From Cladophialophora immunda (lineage: Eukaryota > Ascomycota > Eurotiomycetes > Chaetothyriales > Herpotrichiellaceae), in assembly GCF_000835495.1 (NCBI RefSeq), contig NW_015622544.1:4182855-4246854 (forward strand): 64,000 nt of DNA, written 5' to 3'. The notes beneath the pieces were generated by a model, which saw nothing but the letters and a program-made list of their open reading frames with translations, ran no database searches and was not told the DNA's origin. Positions 1 through 10,512 of the stretch are shown piece after piece. Positions within the stretch are counted from its first letter, which is position 1. Each line of letters opens with the position of its first letter. A program made the position numbers and the translations under genes.

Positions 1-254
1 ACGACAGGTGTCGCCCATGCAAGCTTTCAGAACCCAGACGCAGACAAGAACGCAGCCCCACGAACAAGTATCGAGCTGAGAGCATTCGTATTCTACTTGT
101 GAAGTCTGTGAGAACACGGAAGTGACTTGATCCAAGGTCGGATGATGGAATTCCCCAATCAAAGAGCGTACATCAGTGCGAATCCGCGCTGAGACCACGA
201 ATACATACTGCGCCCCGTGAGCCCTCGTAGCATAATCACCATATCAACGACCGT
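1..254. other. Left window edge, no gene seen
   Basis: I see no supportable coding region here. It is the downstream flank of the small minus-strand gene at 255-446 and may hold its 3' UTR or part of a gene lying outside the window. Confidence 0.4.
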
Positions 255-446
255 TCATTTCTTCTCGGGCTTCGGCTCGTCAACCTTGACCTCCTCCTCG
301 TATCCGAACTCGGCACTTCTGCCCCCTGAAAGCTTGAAGTGGGGGATTTGGTCTTTCTCGCCCTCTTCCACACGCTCCTTGTCGGTAGTGGTGTCGGGCG
401 CGGGCCAAACCGACTTCCATGGCTGAACCTTGGTAGCTTCTGGCAT
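255..446 (-). CDS. Small charged hypothetical protein (63 aa)
   Basis: Single-exon reading frame of 63 residues starting at 446. The ATG sits in a strong context (CCACC before the ATG). The protein is soluble and rich in Lys, Glu, Asp and Pro, with no signal peptide or membrane segment. It carries a KSVWPAPDTTTDKERVEEGE-type acidic middle and a KPEKK end. I do not recognise a family and cannot assign a function. The composition and start context make it a better candidate than the overlapping alternative frames, which are Arg/Ser/Pro-rich. It could still be a chance frame. Confidence 0.4.
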   Translation of the reverse strand: MPEATKVQPWKSVWPAPDTTTDKERVEEGEKDQIPHFKLSGGRSAEFGYEEEVKVDEPKPEKK

Positions 447-1566
447 GGTGGGACTGAAGTTTCTTCTGTGCCTTGGTCGTCTCTTTTATCGTGAGCACGA
501 AGCTTTTGCGGTGGGTGATTTGATTTTGGATAATCTGTCATGTCATGTTAGGAACGACGGGATGGGCAATAGTTTGAAGCGGCACAAACCAGATGTCAGG
601 CGATGGAGATTCTCGGGTTTGAAAGTATTTGAGTGGCAAGGCAGACACAGCCAATGTCATGATGTGGGCGCTGCCGTATAGATATGAAACTGGTTCTCAC
701 TGCTCTGTGTCACCCACCTTGCTGCAGGTATCACATGGCCTACATCAGTTGATCCCTGCATGCAAGCCGTAACACAAACAGCCTCTGCAAAGCGGTACCA
801 TAGGAGGCGGCTGGATAAGTGCCTGTTCATACCCATCGCGATACGTGTGCTTCGTTGATAGGTTATACAACTCCTCCTACAGGAAGGAGGCCTGTCGGTC
901 ATGGGGGATCAGCAGTTACGCTGTCGATCTGGTTGGTGCCCTACCTTTGCCAGCCTTATCCCGCTTCTCCTCCACGGCTCACGACGAGACACCCCTGCTC
1001 GAGAGGAAGAAATCAAGCTTCTCGGCGAATGGCGTCCGCTTTGGAATTGAGGGAGGAACCAGGGGAAACAGCAAGGGAGAGCCAGGACGAATTGCTGCCA
1101 CTCCCTTTAACAAGTTCGTTTCTCAGCCACGCTGGGTCACGCCTATCGCGCGAACCCTGTTTGATCTCACTAGGGCCTTGCCACCGGATGCAGTAGGGCA
1201 TTCGGGAGACGACCCGACTGTGTATGGTAACCGCTGGTGCTGTTGCCCGACGGGGTTTGCGAGGCTTGTGAAGCGTGCCGATTTTGTATAGGATCTTCTT
1301 GGCCCGAGATGCTCGAGGACACGAGCTCAACACAGCCTCCGAGGGACGACGCATGCTGGAAAAAGCGACGCCCAGAGGCGGGCAGTGTAAAACGGCCACA
1401 ATCTTCACAGCCTGAGAAGACCTCGGAGCCACCTCATCAAGGTGTATTTACCCCGGTAGACACCCGTCCCCCTAGAGCATAACATGGCAGGCTTCCCAGC
1501 CGTCGGTAGTGCTTTGTTGGTGTCAATCCCCTGCTCTTTCGAGGCCACAGGACAAGTGCGCTCTCA
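447..1566. other. Intergenic, possible upstream exon
   Basis: No confident gene. A plus-strand open frame around 845-1291 contains a stretch with PLLERKKSSF that could be a cytosolic N-terminal exon of the following membrane protein. I could not find a convincing splice junction joining the two, and the following gene has its own ATG at 1567. Confidence 0.3.
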
Positions 1567-3312
1567 ATGACTTTTGCGTGGATCAGCCTGTCGACCCGGT
1601 GGAGTTTGACCAGTGTGCAAGCGGCGCTCAACGTGATCATCTCGGTGCTGGGGACGGTGGGAGTATGGGCGTTCTCGAAGTACTGGTGGCAGCGAGGAAG
1701 TGCCAACATTCTCCGGCACGGCTCTGAGCTGCCGTTGACCGAGTTCATCATTGTGTCTGGGCCGGGTGACGGGTGGGATCTCCTCACGGTGCTTCGACGG
1801 CGGGTCTTTTCCAAGGGACACTGGCATCTGCTCAGTCAGTTGATCGTGGTGGTCGGCGTCACACTTGCCTGCATGTTTGCCGGCCCCATTGCCAAAGTGT
1901 CGCTCAGGAGCACCCAGACTGTACAAAAGAGGCCGCTCGGAGTCCTGCCCACGGTCAAGGGCGACGGGTACGAGGCGAATCTGGTCGATGAGAATGTGCT
2001 GTGGAACAACACGATCCAAAGCCTGGACCTGGCCAACTTCACCCTCGATCACATGCTCGAATACCTGCCTCCGTCCACTTCACCATGGACTTACGAACCA
2101 AGTCAGTGGGATCCGACATGGACCTTGACGTGTAACTCCACCGAAGAGACGCTTCTGCACAATGTCAGCGCGGTCGGTAACTATACTTTCCGCAACCCCA
2201 TCGATGCGTTTCCTGCCTATCGCCAGACGTACGAGCCCGCCTGGATGGACTCGTCCAAATACCGCACGCAGGTCGACTTTTCTTCGTGGTCCAAGACCCA
2301 GCCGGCCTTCATCTTTGAGGAGGTGCTGTTGTTCATCCTGATCGCATCCGACCCGGCGATTGACGATCGCATGTACACCAACAACGCCACCATGGAGGTT
2401 TGCTTCTCCGTGCTGCATCTCTCCCACTTCAACGCCACCGATCTCACCGACGCCACGCTCGATGCGGAAGATTCGTGGCGGTTCGTCGGGCCCGTGGGCA
2501 ATGCCAGCTATACACGCCTCGAGTGTACCATCACCCGCAAGCCTGTGGTGGCCGATGAAGAGGCGATTCCGTGGATCTGGACCAACGACACATACTCCAT
2601 CACCTTTGCATTCCGCACGTACTTTTCCAACATGCTAGAGTCGGCCGCGAGCAAAGAGCTGCCGGTCCCGACGCCGACGTCCGTGGACGTTCTGAGAATG
2701 TGGCAGGCGTACTTTGCCACCGTCAACACCATCTATGCGTTTCCCACCCCGCGAGTCCTTAGCGTCTGGATGGACACGGTCCAGCTGTCCACGGCCTTAC
2801 TCTTGACGCTGGTCATCCTCACGGCGCTGATCGTCTGGACGTCCGGACGCTACTCGGTCTTCATGCTGCGCAACAAGGACAAGCTCGACAAGCTCGGCAT
2901 CCCGGACAGCAAGATCGAGTGGATCATCCACGGGGCAAAAGTCCTTTGGGCCAGTCAAGAGAGGGTCGGGGAGCCACACCAGGACCACCAAGAGCAGCAG
3001 CAGCAGCAGGTGGTGGTCAAGGAAGACGACGACGCAGCTTCTTCTCCTCCTCCTATGGCAGCTACGCCTTTGGCGACACAGACGGACCGGGACCACCTGC
3101 GCATGGCGACCTTTGGCCACCGCTACTCACAGGTGTGCAATCCCACGGCCGATCCAGGATCGCCGTTGGTGGTCGTCCCAGAACCCAGCCTCGCGCGCAT
3201 CCACGTGCCTAGGTCGTCGCGCTCGGCAGCGCCGTCGACGAGTATCTCGAGAGAGATCTCGCGGGACTCGGCGCGTTCGGGGCCTGCGAGCACGGACATA
3301 CAGACGCCGTAG
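1567..3312 (+). CDS. Multi-pass membrane protein, uncharacterised
   Basis: 581 residues in one exon. Three hydrophobic segments are visible, near residues 19-40, 88-110 and 405-428. Between the second and third lies a loop of about 290 residues with many N-x-S/T sequons (NNT, NFT, NST, NVS, NYT, NAT), so this part is probably lumenal or extracellular and glycosylated. The C-terminal tail is hydrophilic with a poly-Gln run (CAG repeats near 2994-3008) and Ser/Arg-rich sequence, consistent with a cytosolic tail. This architecture occurs in many fungal membrane proteins of unknown function, and I cannot name a substrate or role. The true start could lie upstream: the frame is open back to a TAG at 1507, and an acceptor-like site before 1510 could join an earlier exon. 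Confidence 0.65.
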   Translation: MTFAWISLSTRWSLTSVQAALNVIISVLGTVGVWAFSKYWWQRGSANILRHGSELPLTEFIIVSGPGDGWDLLTVLRRRVFSKGHWHLLSQLIVVVGVTLACMFAGPIAKVSLRSTQTVQKRPLGVLPTVKGDGYEANLVDENVLWNNTIQSLDLANFTLDHMLEYLPPSTSPWTYEPSQWDPTWTLTCNSTEETLLHNVSAVGNYTFRNPIDAFPAYRQTYEPAWMDSSKYRTQVDFSSWSKTQPAFIFEEVLLFILIASDPAIDDRMYTNNATMEVCFSVLHLSHFNATDLTDATLDAEDSWRFVGPVGNASYTRLECTITRKPVVADEEAIPWIWTNDTYSITFAFRTYFSNMLESAASKELPVPTPTSVDVLRMWQAYFATVNTIYAFPTPRVLSVWMDTVQLSTALLLTLVILTALIVWTSGRYSVFMLRNKDKLDKLGIPDSKIEWIIHGAKVLWASQERVGEPHQDHQEQQQQQVVVKEDDDAASSPPPMAATPLATQTDRDHLRMATFGHRYSQVCNPTADPGSPLVVVPEPSLARIHVPRSSRSAAPSTSISREISRDSARSGPASTDIQTP

Positions 3313-4000
3313 CTGACGGAGAAATCAGAATGACAATCTAAGGACCGACCAGAAAAAGGGTACGAGGGAAGGAGATCGAACAGGCATCTAGCATGCAAGT
3401 TTTTTGGGGCGGCCTCGAACGTGAATACGCAGCTGTCCCGGTTCTTGGGTTAATACGTTGTCAGACTGTAGCTCTCCCTACGAGGTCCATCTGATGAGTG
3501 GTGGTGGATTGAAAGAAGGAGACATACATACATGTATGTCACTGCACGGTGTTTTCGTTCGGTTTCAGTGATGGTTCGTGGTTCTTTCAATGTCTTTCCC
3601 CCTCTATACAGAGGGGGTTCGTGGTATATCGCCGCGGCGAAAACAAGGCCACACCTCACACCAACAGATCGAATCATCGATGCTCCTCCATAGCGTATCG
3701 CCTTTTGACACTCGGTACTTGTTCCACGTACTCCATAATTCCCGATGGTGGCTGATCTTTCCCCGCATGGAATGCTTATCGCCTCGGTTCCCCCAGACGC
3801 CGGTGTTTCAAGCATACGGGGTAGAGATGATATATACCTAGGCATATAAAAGGAAAGGCCGACGTCCAATGTCTTAGCACCGTCACATGTTGTATCCCCC
3901 AGCATCAGCATCAGGAAAGTCTTGTTCTTGCTGTAATTGTTCCCGCCAATCCAAAGACCAAGAGATCCAGACCAAATCCAGAGTCAAAAAGACCAGGATA
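3313..4000. other. Intergenic, promoter of hydrolase
   Basis: About 690 bases with no supported gene. It carries the 3' flank of the membrane protein and a TATA-like element at 3845-3851 ahead of the alpha/beta hydrolase. Confidence 0.5.
3845..3851 (+). promoter_or_regulatory. TATA-like element upstream of hydrolase
   Basis: TATAAAA, 150 bases before the preferred ATG at 4001 and 36 bases before an upstream in-frame ATG at 3887. A start site some 30-40 bases downstream of this element would place the 3887 ATG close to, or just inside, the 5' end of the mRNA, which favours the 4001 start. Confidence 0.4.
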
Positions 4001-4804
4001 ATGCCCTATCTCAGCCGCAACGGCGTCCGCCTGTACTATGAAGTCCACGGCAGTAGCAGCAGCCCTCCTCTCCTACTGACCCACGGCTACTCGTCCACGT
4101 CGGCCATGTGGGCTGGGCAGGTGGCGGCGCTGTCGCGGGAATTCCAGCTCGTGCTGTGGGACATGCGCGGGCACGGCGCGTCCGACTACCCCGCCGACCC
4201 AGCGGCGTACAGCGAGGCGCACACGGTGGCGGACATGGCGGCGATCCTGGACGCCGCGTGCGGGACAGGCGCGCGGGCCATCGTCGGCGGCCTCTCGCTG
4301 GGCGGCTACATGTCGCTGGCCTTCTACCGCGCGCACCCGCAGCGGGTGCGCGCCCTGCTCATCATCGACACGGGGCCCGGGTTCAAGAAGGACGCCGCGC
4401 GCGACGCGTGGAACCGCACCGCCCACGCCACGGCCCAGGGGTTCGAAAGCAACGGCCTCGCCGTCCTGCAGGGCCTGAGCGCCGAGAGGGCCACCGTGAC
4501 GCACCGCGACGCCAAGGGCCTCGCCCTCGCGGCCCGCGGCATGCTCGCCCAGAGGGACTCCAGGGTCATCGACTCGTTGCCCGACGTCAAGGTGCCCAGT
4601 CTGGTCGTCGTGGGCGCCGACGACGCCCCTTTCCTGGCCGCGAGCGAGTACATGGCCAAGAAGATCCCGGGGGCCAGGAAAGTCGTCGTCCCCGACGCCG
4701 GCCACGCCGTCAACATCGACCAGCCCGAGCGGTTCCTGCAGGCCGTCACGCCCTTTTTGGACGAGGTCAAGCGCAACGCGTCAAAGCCGAGGGCGTCGCT
4801 GTGA
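4001..4804 (+). CDS. Alpha/beta-fold hydrolase (267 aa)
   Basis: Soluble serine hydrolase of the alpha/beta-hydrolase fold. Visible family marks are the oxyanion HG at residues 28-29, the nucleophile elbow GLSLG with Ser99, an acid near D207/D208 (VVGADDAP) and the catalytic His235 (DAGHAVN). The order and size match epoxide-hydrolase/enol-lactonase-like enzymes, but the substrate cannot be read from sequence. I chose ATG 4001 (MPYLSRNGVR) because the family starts here. An in-frame ATG at 3887 would add 38 residues, Cys/Lys-rich and without homologous look. The gene is very GC-rich, which creates long antisense open frames that are not real. A role with the aromatic-catabolism genes 13 kb away is speculative. 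Confidence 0.85.
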   Translation: MPYLSRNGVRLYYEVHGSSSSPPLLLTHGYSSTSAMWAGQVAALSREFQLVLWDMRGHGASDYPADPAAYSEAHTVADMAAILDAACGTGARAIVGGLSLGGYMSLAFYRAHPQRVRALLIIDTGPGFKKDAARDAWNRTAHATAQGFESNGLAVLQGLSAERATVTHRDAKGLALAARGMLAQRDSRVIDSLPDVKVPSLVVVGADDAPFLAASEYMAKKIPGARKVVVPDAGHAVNIDQPERFLQAVTPFLDEVKRNASKPRASL

Positions 4805-6696
4805 GAGAGCATTTTGAAGCAGGGAAAAAAAATACGAAAAGCGTGATTTGGAGGCATTTCCTATTCTGAGAGCTTGAGAGAGAGAGAGAGCGAGCGCGCG
4901 TGTTTGGACCCTGACCAGTTGTTGTACATATCCAGGCACAACGACCCTGAACCACATGAATCCCACCGCCTTGTGTACTGTGTTGTTTTGGTTCGCGTTT
5001 TTTTTCCAGTCTGCCGCACCTCTCTAACTTTTTCGTCGCCCAGTACCATAACACACACACACGCACACACACACTGAGTAGATGACAATTCAATATCCCC
5101 CCCAAAAAATACAGCAAAAAAAGAAGACTTACCTTGTGCGACTTACCGTTTCGAACTTACCTTTTATGCATTATCCTATCTCGCCATTGCCTCCTCGGTC
5201 AGACATCTTCCCAGGCGTCCCCGGTGATTATCCGCCTCAGCGACAATGGAATATTGGGTGGAATGGTCCCCCTAGGCAGTGTTCCCAAGCGGAGATAGGC
5301 GATTGAGCAACCCTATGTTACGGGAGAACCGGTTTTAAACACTGCTCGATGGCCCCAGATCAGGCTGTCAATCTTGGAGAGATTTTGCCCGTAATAAAAT
5401 ATATCTCTGCAACAGAGAAAATTTTTTCACCTGGTACGCCCGTGACATGGAACGTCCCTAGAGGTTGCTGCTTGGCGGTAGGAAGGGCGTCCGCCGCTGG
5501 AGTCTTCTTTGATGGCATTCCTTCTCGGTCGTCCAGTGCCCTTTGGTGCGTTGCAGCCAGTGTGGTCGTATCGAAACAACAACAAGGTCTCGGCCGACTG
5601 CGGTATCTTCCCCAATGGTATCGTGCTCTCTCGAGGTCGTGGCAGCTCTCGGATGGTGTGTATTTACCGTGGCCAAAAAAGGGCCCCAGAACCAGGCATG
5701 TCGGACTCGTCTGATCTGGGAGGCCACATTGTATCTATGGGCGGATAACAGGCTCCCAAGCGGCGACTTTCTCACCACACAGCGAGAGTATCACGGCGGC
5801 TCATGGCTTCTTTGGGGGCTCCTTTTCTAGATGACGGATCGTCTATGACATGTCGACTACCAAGGCGAGTGGCATTCAGTCATGGGCTGCTGTTGCTGTT
5901 TACGGCTGTGATGGATTGTGTCTGGGTCATGGATGTGGTCCTACTCCCATTATTACGTGTCGAGCTCTAAAAAATCCTACCTGAGATTGGACTCTTTCTC
6001 GAGGTGCAACATCTGCCCACGACAGTATGGGCATGACAGGCAAGGCCATCTTGGTCGATCAGACCAGCAAGCCCGGTTCGTCTGGCTTGAGGACATGTTG
6101 CAGCTGCTATGCATCCGTATTGTGAGGTTGATTGACGTGGTGGCTCGCTCAGCAATTACAGAGCTTTCTCGCACAGCGGAATAGGACTCTCGATGTGCTT
6201 CAGGCCCAGGACTTGATGGCAATGTATAGCAAGCGGATTGATGGATTTTTGAGTCGCAACCTTGGAGCATGAAAGGGTATTCTTCGTAGGGACAGATACG
6301 TGGACACCACATACTCGGCCGATGGAAGCAATTTTCTCTTCTCCATACACATGTGAAAGGCAAGTTTGCCGATCCCAAACGAGGGCTCGTCGCCTTGTGG
6401 CCTTCCAACCGCCAACCACCAACTGCACAACCCGGCTTGCTGCCTTGCCTCATACATTGCATGACCTCCGTTTCTTCCTGGTTCTTCGCTTCTTCTTGCA
6501 CCTCTCCAGCGACCAACTCGACGGGACCTCCTCGCCTTTAACTCGTCACTAACCACCACCTCAGATGCGACTGCCAGCACGCCGATCCTTGCTCTGCCTC
6601 TCTATCCAGCCTCAATGACAGCGACTGCCTCCAACCCAGCGAACGCTTCGACCCTGTCAGCTTAACTTATCCATACGGGATTTCTCCAGCCTCACC
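4805..6696. other. Intergenic, 1.9 kb
   Basis: No supportable gene. Short open frames here lack family features. Low-complexity tracts include a GA repeat near 4874-4893 and an AC repeat near 5051-5073. The last 200 bases are pyrimidine-rich, as expected of a fungal 5' UTR ahead of the HAD gene. Confidence 0.5.
5051..5073. repeat. Short AC dinucleotide repeat
   Basis: Interrupted (AC)n tract in the intergenic region, with one ACGC interruption. Simple sequence, no gene. Confidence 0.8.
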
Positions 6697-8406
6697 ATGA
6701 AGACCACTTATTCGCTAGTCGGTCTCCGACGTTGGTCGTGCAAGAGCAAGGAATTACCTGTAGTCCCCACAATCAAGGCGATCCACGTTTACGACTTTGA
6801 CAACACTCTCTTCAACAGTCCCCTACCGAACCCTCAGATATGGGCGCAGCCTACCGTCGGCCTGCTTCAAACATACGAGACGCTGGCATACGGAGGATGG
6901 TGGCATGACAACAGCATCCTGGCAGCCACGGGAGACGGCCTTGAGATCGAAGAGCCCCGCGCATGGGAAGGTCACTGGAACGAGACTGTGGTCCAACTCG
7001 TCGAACTGAGCAGCCAAACCAAGGACGTCCTTACTGTCTTGCTGACTGGGAGAGGGGAGACATATTTCGCGGACCTGGTCAACAGAATTTGCAACTCACG
7101 GAAACTCGACTTTGACATGGTCGTCCTGAAGCCCGAGGTGGGCCCATCAAGCCAGCAGTTCGAGAGCACCATGGCGTTTAAGCAGGAGTTCCTCAAAGAA
7201 CTGGTCTTCAGCTATAAGAACGCTGATGAGATCAGGATCTATGAAGATCGTCCTAGGCATGTCAAAGGCTTCAGGGACTATTTCGAGCGTTTGAACAAAT
7301 CATTCCTCTCGCATCCAGTCGACCAACCGCCTCCACCTCGGAAGCCCATCACGGCCGAAGTGATCCATGTCTGTGAGCTGAAGACTACTCTGAACCCAGA
7401 GACCGAGGTCGAGGTCGTCCAGCGAGCCATCAACCGCCACAACGATGCAATCTCCAACGGAGTTCCAACTCTCACCAAGACTGCCCGCAAGCATTTGAAG
7501 ATCGACCAGCAATTTTGCTACTTCGGGTATATGATTAATCAAACCGACTCTTCCCGGCTCCTGACACTGTTCAACATCGCAGCTGGCTGGATTGATTCCG
7601 GTGAGGTCCGCCTTTTCGCGTCGAGTATCCTCATCACCCCTTATTACCCTCGACACGATGTTCTCAAGAAGGTTGGCGGACGTGGGAAGAAGGTCACCTG
7701 GCAAGTCACTGGCATTGCCAAGTTCGAAGACCGTATCTGGGCTGCCCGTGTTGCGCCAGTGACAGAAACGCAGATATACACCCAAGATCCCACACCTCTT
7801 GTTGTGCTTGCCGTCCGAAAGGGATCCAGACAGATCGACGCAGCGAAAATCCAGAACTGGCAATCCGTCTCTCCGGACAAAGCTTTCATATTCGAGACCA
7901 CAGTCGCCGATAAGGTCATGTTGAAAATCGAAGACGATCCCACCCGAACCCAACGTTGGTCAGGGGGCAACCGGAGGGGGCCTTTTGCCAACGATATGGA
8001 GGCGGGGCACAAGCGGAAATATGCTGCTGACGAGCCCAACTCGCGGAACAGAGATTCGTATGCACGCGTTGCAGCTGGGAGCGATAGAGATGAGGGTAGT
8101 TACGTCCCTAGAGGAGGCCGGTTTGCACAGCGCAATCAACAAAGTAAAGCCAACTTCAACAACCGCAACAACCCAAACTTATCCGGGAACAGAGGGAATC
8201 ATCAAGGCGCGAACACTACGTCGAAACAACGCGGTGGTGGCCAAGGTGGGGGAGGTCCAAACAGAGGCAGAAACGGCGGTCCTGCCGGTGGAGGCGGCGG
8301 CAGAGGAGCCCCGGCTTACAAGAGTCTCGACGACTATCCACCAGGAAACTTTGATGGGGCCAATGATCCCAAGACTGGTTCAGGCGAAATGGTTATGAAC
8401 TATTAG
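6697..8406 (+). CDS. HAD 'Swiss army knife' RNA-repair-like protein with RGG tail
   Basis: 569 residues, one exon, start in a CTCACC-ATG context. Near residues 30-40 the sequence reads VYDFDNTLF, the DxD-containing motif I of HAD phosphatases. The following lysine- and tryptophan-containing blocks match the fungal HAD_SAK family, which is related by domain to RNA-repair proteins. Motif II is probably the VLLTGR segment near 115. A motif with YEDRPRH near 185 suits the metal-binding acidic site. The last 110 residues are disordered and Gly/Asn/Arg-rich with RGG and GGG runs, a typical RNA-binding tail. The likely role is nucleic-acid phosphate processing in nucleus or cytoplasm. Family assignment is recognition from motifs; the reaction is inferred. 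Confidence 0.8.
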   Translation: MKTTYSLVGLRRWSCKSKELPVVPTIKAIHVYDFDNTLFNSPLPNPQIWAQPTVGLLQTYETLAYGGWWHDNSILAATGDGLEIEEPRAWEGHWNETVVQLVELSSQTKDVLTVLLTGRGETYFADLVNRICNSRKLDFDMVVLKPEVGPSSQQFESTMAFKQEFLKELVFSYKNADEIRIYEDRPRHVKGFRDYFERLNKSFLSHPVDQPPPPRKPITAEVIHVCELKTTLNPETEVEVVQRAINRHNDAISNGVPTLTKTARKHLKIDQQFCYFGYMINQTDSSRLLTLFNIAAGWIDSGEVRLFASSILITPYYPRHDVLKKVGGRGKKVTWQVTGIAKFEDRIWAARVAPVTETQIYTQDPTPLVVLAVRKGSRQIDAAKIQNWQSVSPDKAFIFETTVADKVMLKIEDDPTRTQRWSGGNRRGPFANDMEAGHKRKYAADEPNSRNRDSYARVAAGSDRDEGSYVPRGGRFAQRNQQSKANFNNRNNPNLSGNRGNHQGANTTSKQRGGGQGGGGPNRGRNGGPAGGGGGRGAPAYKSLDDYPPGNFDGANDPKTGSGEMVMNY

Positions 8407-9396
8407 GGTCTGCATCTTCAGGCAGGCCATGATTTGTTGCAGGATACGACACAGGAGCTGAGATTTTGTTCGGGTCTATGACAGGATGAGCGGATGCTGG
8501 AGCATCCATCGGTCGGGGGTCTTTATTGCAAAGCCGGGTGTTCACGGGGAATGTACTGTTCCTGGGATGGGCCTTACTTGTATGATACCCAAAAAGGGCA
8601 GTTTGACTCGATATTTTATGATTGTTCTGCTCGAACGAAACCCGTTGCTAGGAGAGCGTTGCTGCTTCCAAAAGCATCAATGAATTGTCGGCGCAGAACT
8701 GGTCTTGTCGGAGCTGCCTTTCCAAATACGTCGCAGGAATCTCAATGGAACAGAGAAATCTTGTATGATCAGTTTAGGCACGAAGAAAAGACGGATCATC
8801 TCATGTGTTGCCAAGTGTAGCTGCTTCCCATCCTCCAACATGATGCTCTGCTCTGTCCGTAGTAGGTAATTGTTTGTCCTGCCTCGCCAGACCTGTCACT
8901 AGACGCTTTCCTGGTCCCTCGCACTGTCGACCAGCGCTGTCGCGTAGGTAGGTAGATACCTGTCTTTTTGCGCCGGGGCTGCCCCAATTCGAGCATTTCG
9001 CGCGCCCATTCCCCCCTGTCCGCCTTTCATTTCCGTGATCCGTGAGATACGCTCATGCGCATGAGGGAGTTGTCGACAGCCCTTTGCCTTACCGAGATGA
9101 TGGGAGAGCCGCGTGAGGCCGTACGTTCGTGTCTGTGCGAGATGTTGGCTCGAGTTCGGCTCGCGTGTTGGGGCCCTGGTGGGTTGAGGAGGGAGGGATA
9201 GTGCTCGTGCCGGCAGGGGTGCGGGCAGAGATGGGTGGCGTTTGTTCTTTCTCATGCTGTGATTTCCTCCCAGTGTATAGCCGCGGCAGCAATGCTGGCG
9301 GACAACGGGAGTCCGGCAGGATATGTAGGCTTGATGGTCACAGTATCGGAGTCGGCGATGCGAGGAGCCGGCGAGAGGATGGCTTCTTTCTCTTCT
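8407..9396. other. Intergenic between convergent genes
   Basis: 990 bases between the 3' end of the HAD gene and the 3' end of the minus-strand DUF3431 gene. I see no supported gene; presumably both terminators lie here. Confidence 0.5.
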
Positions 9397-10512
9397 TCAA
9401 AAGCCATTGCCCTCGTGCCACTCGCGGCCGCACTCCCGCGCCCTGGTCTGCGGATCGAACCCCCTCCGAACAGCCTGCTCTCTGGCGTCGTCCAACTCCC
9501 TGCCCAGCCTGCCGCTGCGGTTCTTGAGGGTCTTGAACTTGTCGCTGCCGCCCTTGTCCCCGCCCTCCCACCGCGCCAGCAGCTCCGCGTCCAGCGCCTC
9601 CTTGGCGCCGAACGCGTCCAGCCACCGGCGCAGCCCGTCCTTGCCGCCCTCGAAGCAGATCCCGTACCCGTCGCAGTAGCACCGGTGCCGGGACGGGCAG
9701 AATTCAAAGACGCCCGTGAAGATGTACTGCCACACGTACTCCAGGATGCGGCCTGCGGTGCTGTCGTCGAGCGCGGTCCGCAGGAGCCAGGCGCGGTAGT
9801 GCACGTACTCGTGCAAGGGACGCTGGCGGATGCGCGCGCCCGACACCGCGAACTGGGCACAGCACGGCTGGGAGAGGGCGCGCGGGACGGGCACGTCGGC
9901 CCCGAACAGGTCGTGGAACAGGCCCGAGGTCAGCGCCAGTTCTTCGGGCTTGCGGCGCAGGTCGTGCTGCCGGCGCGGCCGGTCGACGTGCAGCCAATCC
10001 GGGCAGCCGGGGTCCAGGTGGCAGCGCGTGTTGAAGTAGCCCTGGCGCACGACGTGGGCGTCCGAGAGCAGCTTGATCGTGATGGCCGTGTCGGTGTCCA
10101 GCACGATGTTGTTGTGCCAGCTTCTCTTGCGCGGGTGGAAAAACAGCACAACGTCCGGCAGAGAGTCGTAGTGGTCGATGATGTAGGTGAGGTATGCCAT
10201 GGCCTCGCGGCCTTTGTTCGCCGGCAGCCCAGAGTCCGCCGAGTCGACCGTGTAGATCATCTTGGGCAGCTCGGGGAGGTCCCTGTCCAGCCAGGACGTG
10301 TCTTCGGTCGAGAGCCGCGCCATGACCAGGACACGGGTGTAGTTCTCGCCAGCTGGTTTGGCGGTGCCGGCCGAGAAGAGAGACGGGTCATATAGTGGTC
10401 CATCTTGGCCGTCGAAGTATGATTGCCTGTTACGGATGTTGTGGAGGAGGAACGTCAGGATGAGTGCTCCGAGGACCAGAGACAGGATGGACGAGCGGCG
10501 GAACAAGCGCAT
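9397..10512 (-). CDS. DUF3431 type II membrane protein
   Basis: 371 residues, one exon, start at 10512. A short cytosolic MRLFRRSS head is followed by one membrane anchor at about residues 9-25 and then a lumenal domain. The domain shows the signature stretches of the fungal DUF3431 family: VLVMARLSTEDTSWL, IYTVDSAD, NKGREAMAYLTYIIDHYDSLPDVVLFFHPRK and, later, a Cys cluster (FCPSRHRCYCDGYGICF). DUF3431 proteins look like Golgi or ER glycan-modifying enzymes, but no activity is established from sequence alone. The coding sequence is very GC-rich, so the opposite strand carries a long false open frame. Upstream 10513-10680 is AG-rich promoter sequence. Confidence 0.85.
   Translation of the reverse strand: MRLFRRSSILSLVLGALILTFLLHNIRNRQSYFDGQDGPLYDPSLFSAGTAKPAGENYTRVLVMARLSTEDTSWLDRDLPELPKMIYTVDSADSGLPANKGREAMAYLTYIIDHYDSLPDVVLFFHPRKRSWHNNIVLDTDTAITIKLLSDAHVVRQGYFNTRCHLDPGCPDWLHVDRPRRQHDLRRKPEELALTSGLFHDLFGADVPVPRALSQPCCAQFAVSGARIRQRPLHEYVHYRAWLLRTALDDSTAGRILEYVWQYIFTGVFEFCPSRHRCYCDGYGICFEGGKDGLRRWLDAFGAKEALDAELLARWEGGDKGGSDKFKTLKNRSGRLGRELDDAREQAVRRGFDPQTRARECGREWHEGNGF

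Noticed and set aside
4073..4869. Overlapping long frames around the alpha/beta hydrolase on both strands
   Set aside because: Shadow frames of a GC-rich gene; only the 4001-4804 frame has Ser99-Asp-His235.
5349..6580. Several 80-180 codon open frames in the 1.9-kb gap
   Set aside because: No start context, splice support or domain; overlapping frames on both strands look equally random.
9235..10395. Long plus-strand open frame opposite the DUF3431 gene
   Set aside because: It is the antisense of a GC-rich real gene; the composition (Ala/Val/Arg/Gly, no domain) is that of a shadow frame.
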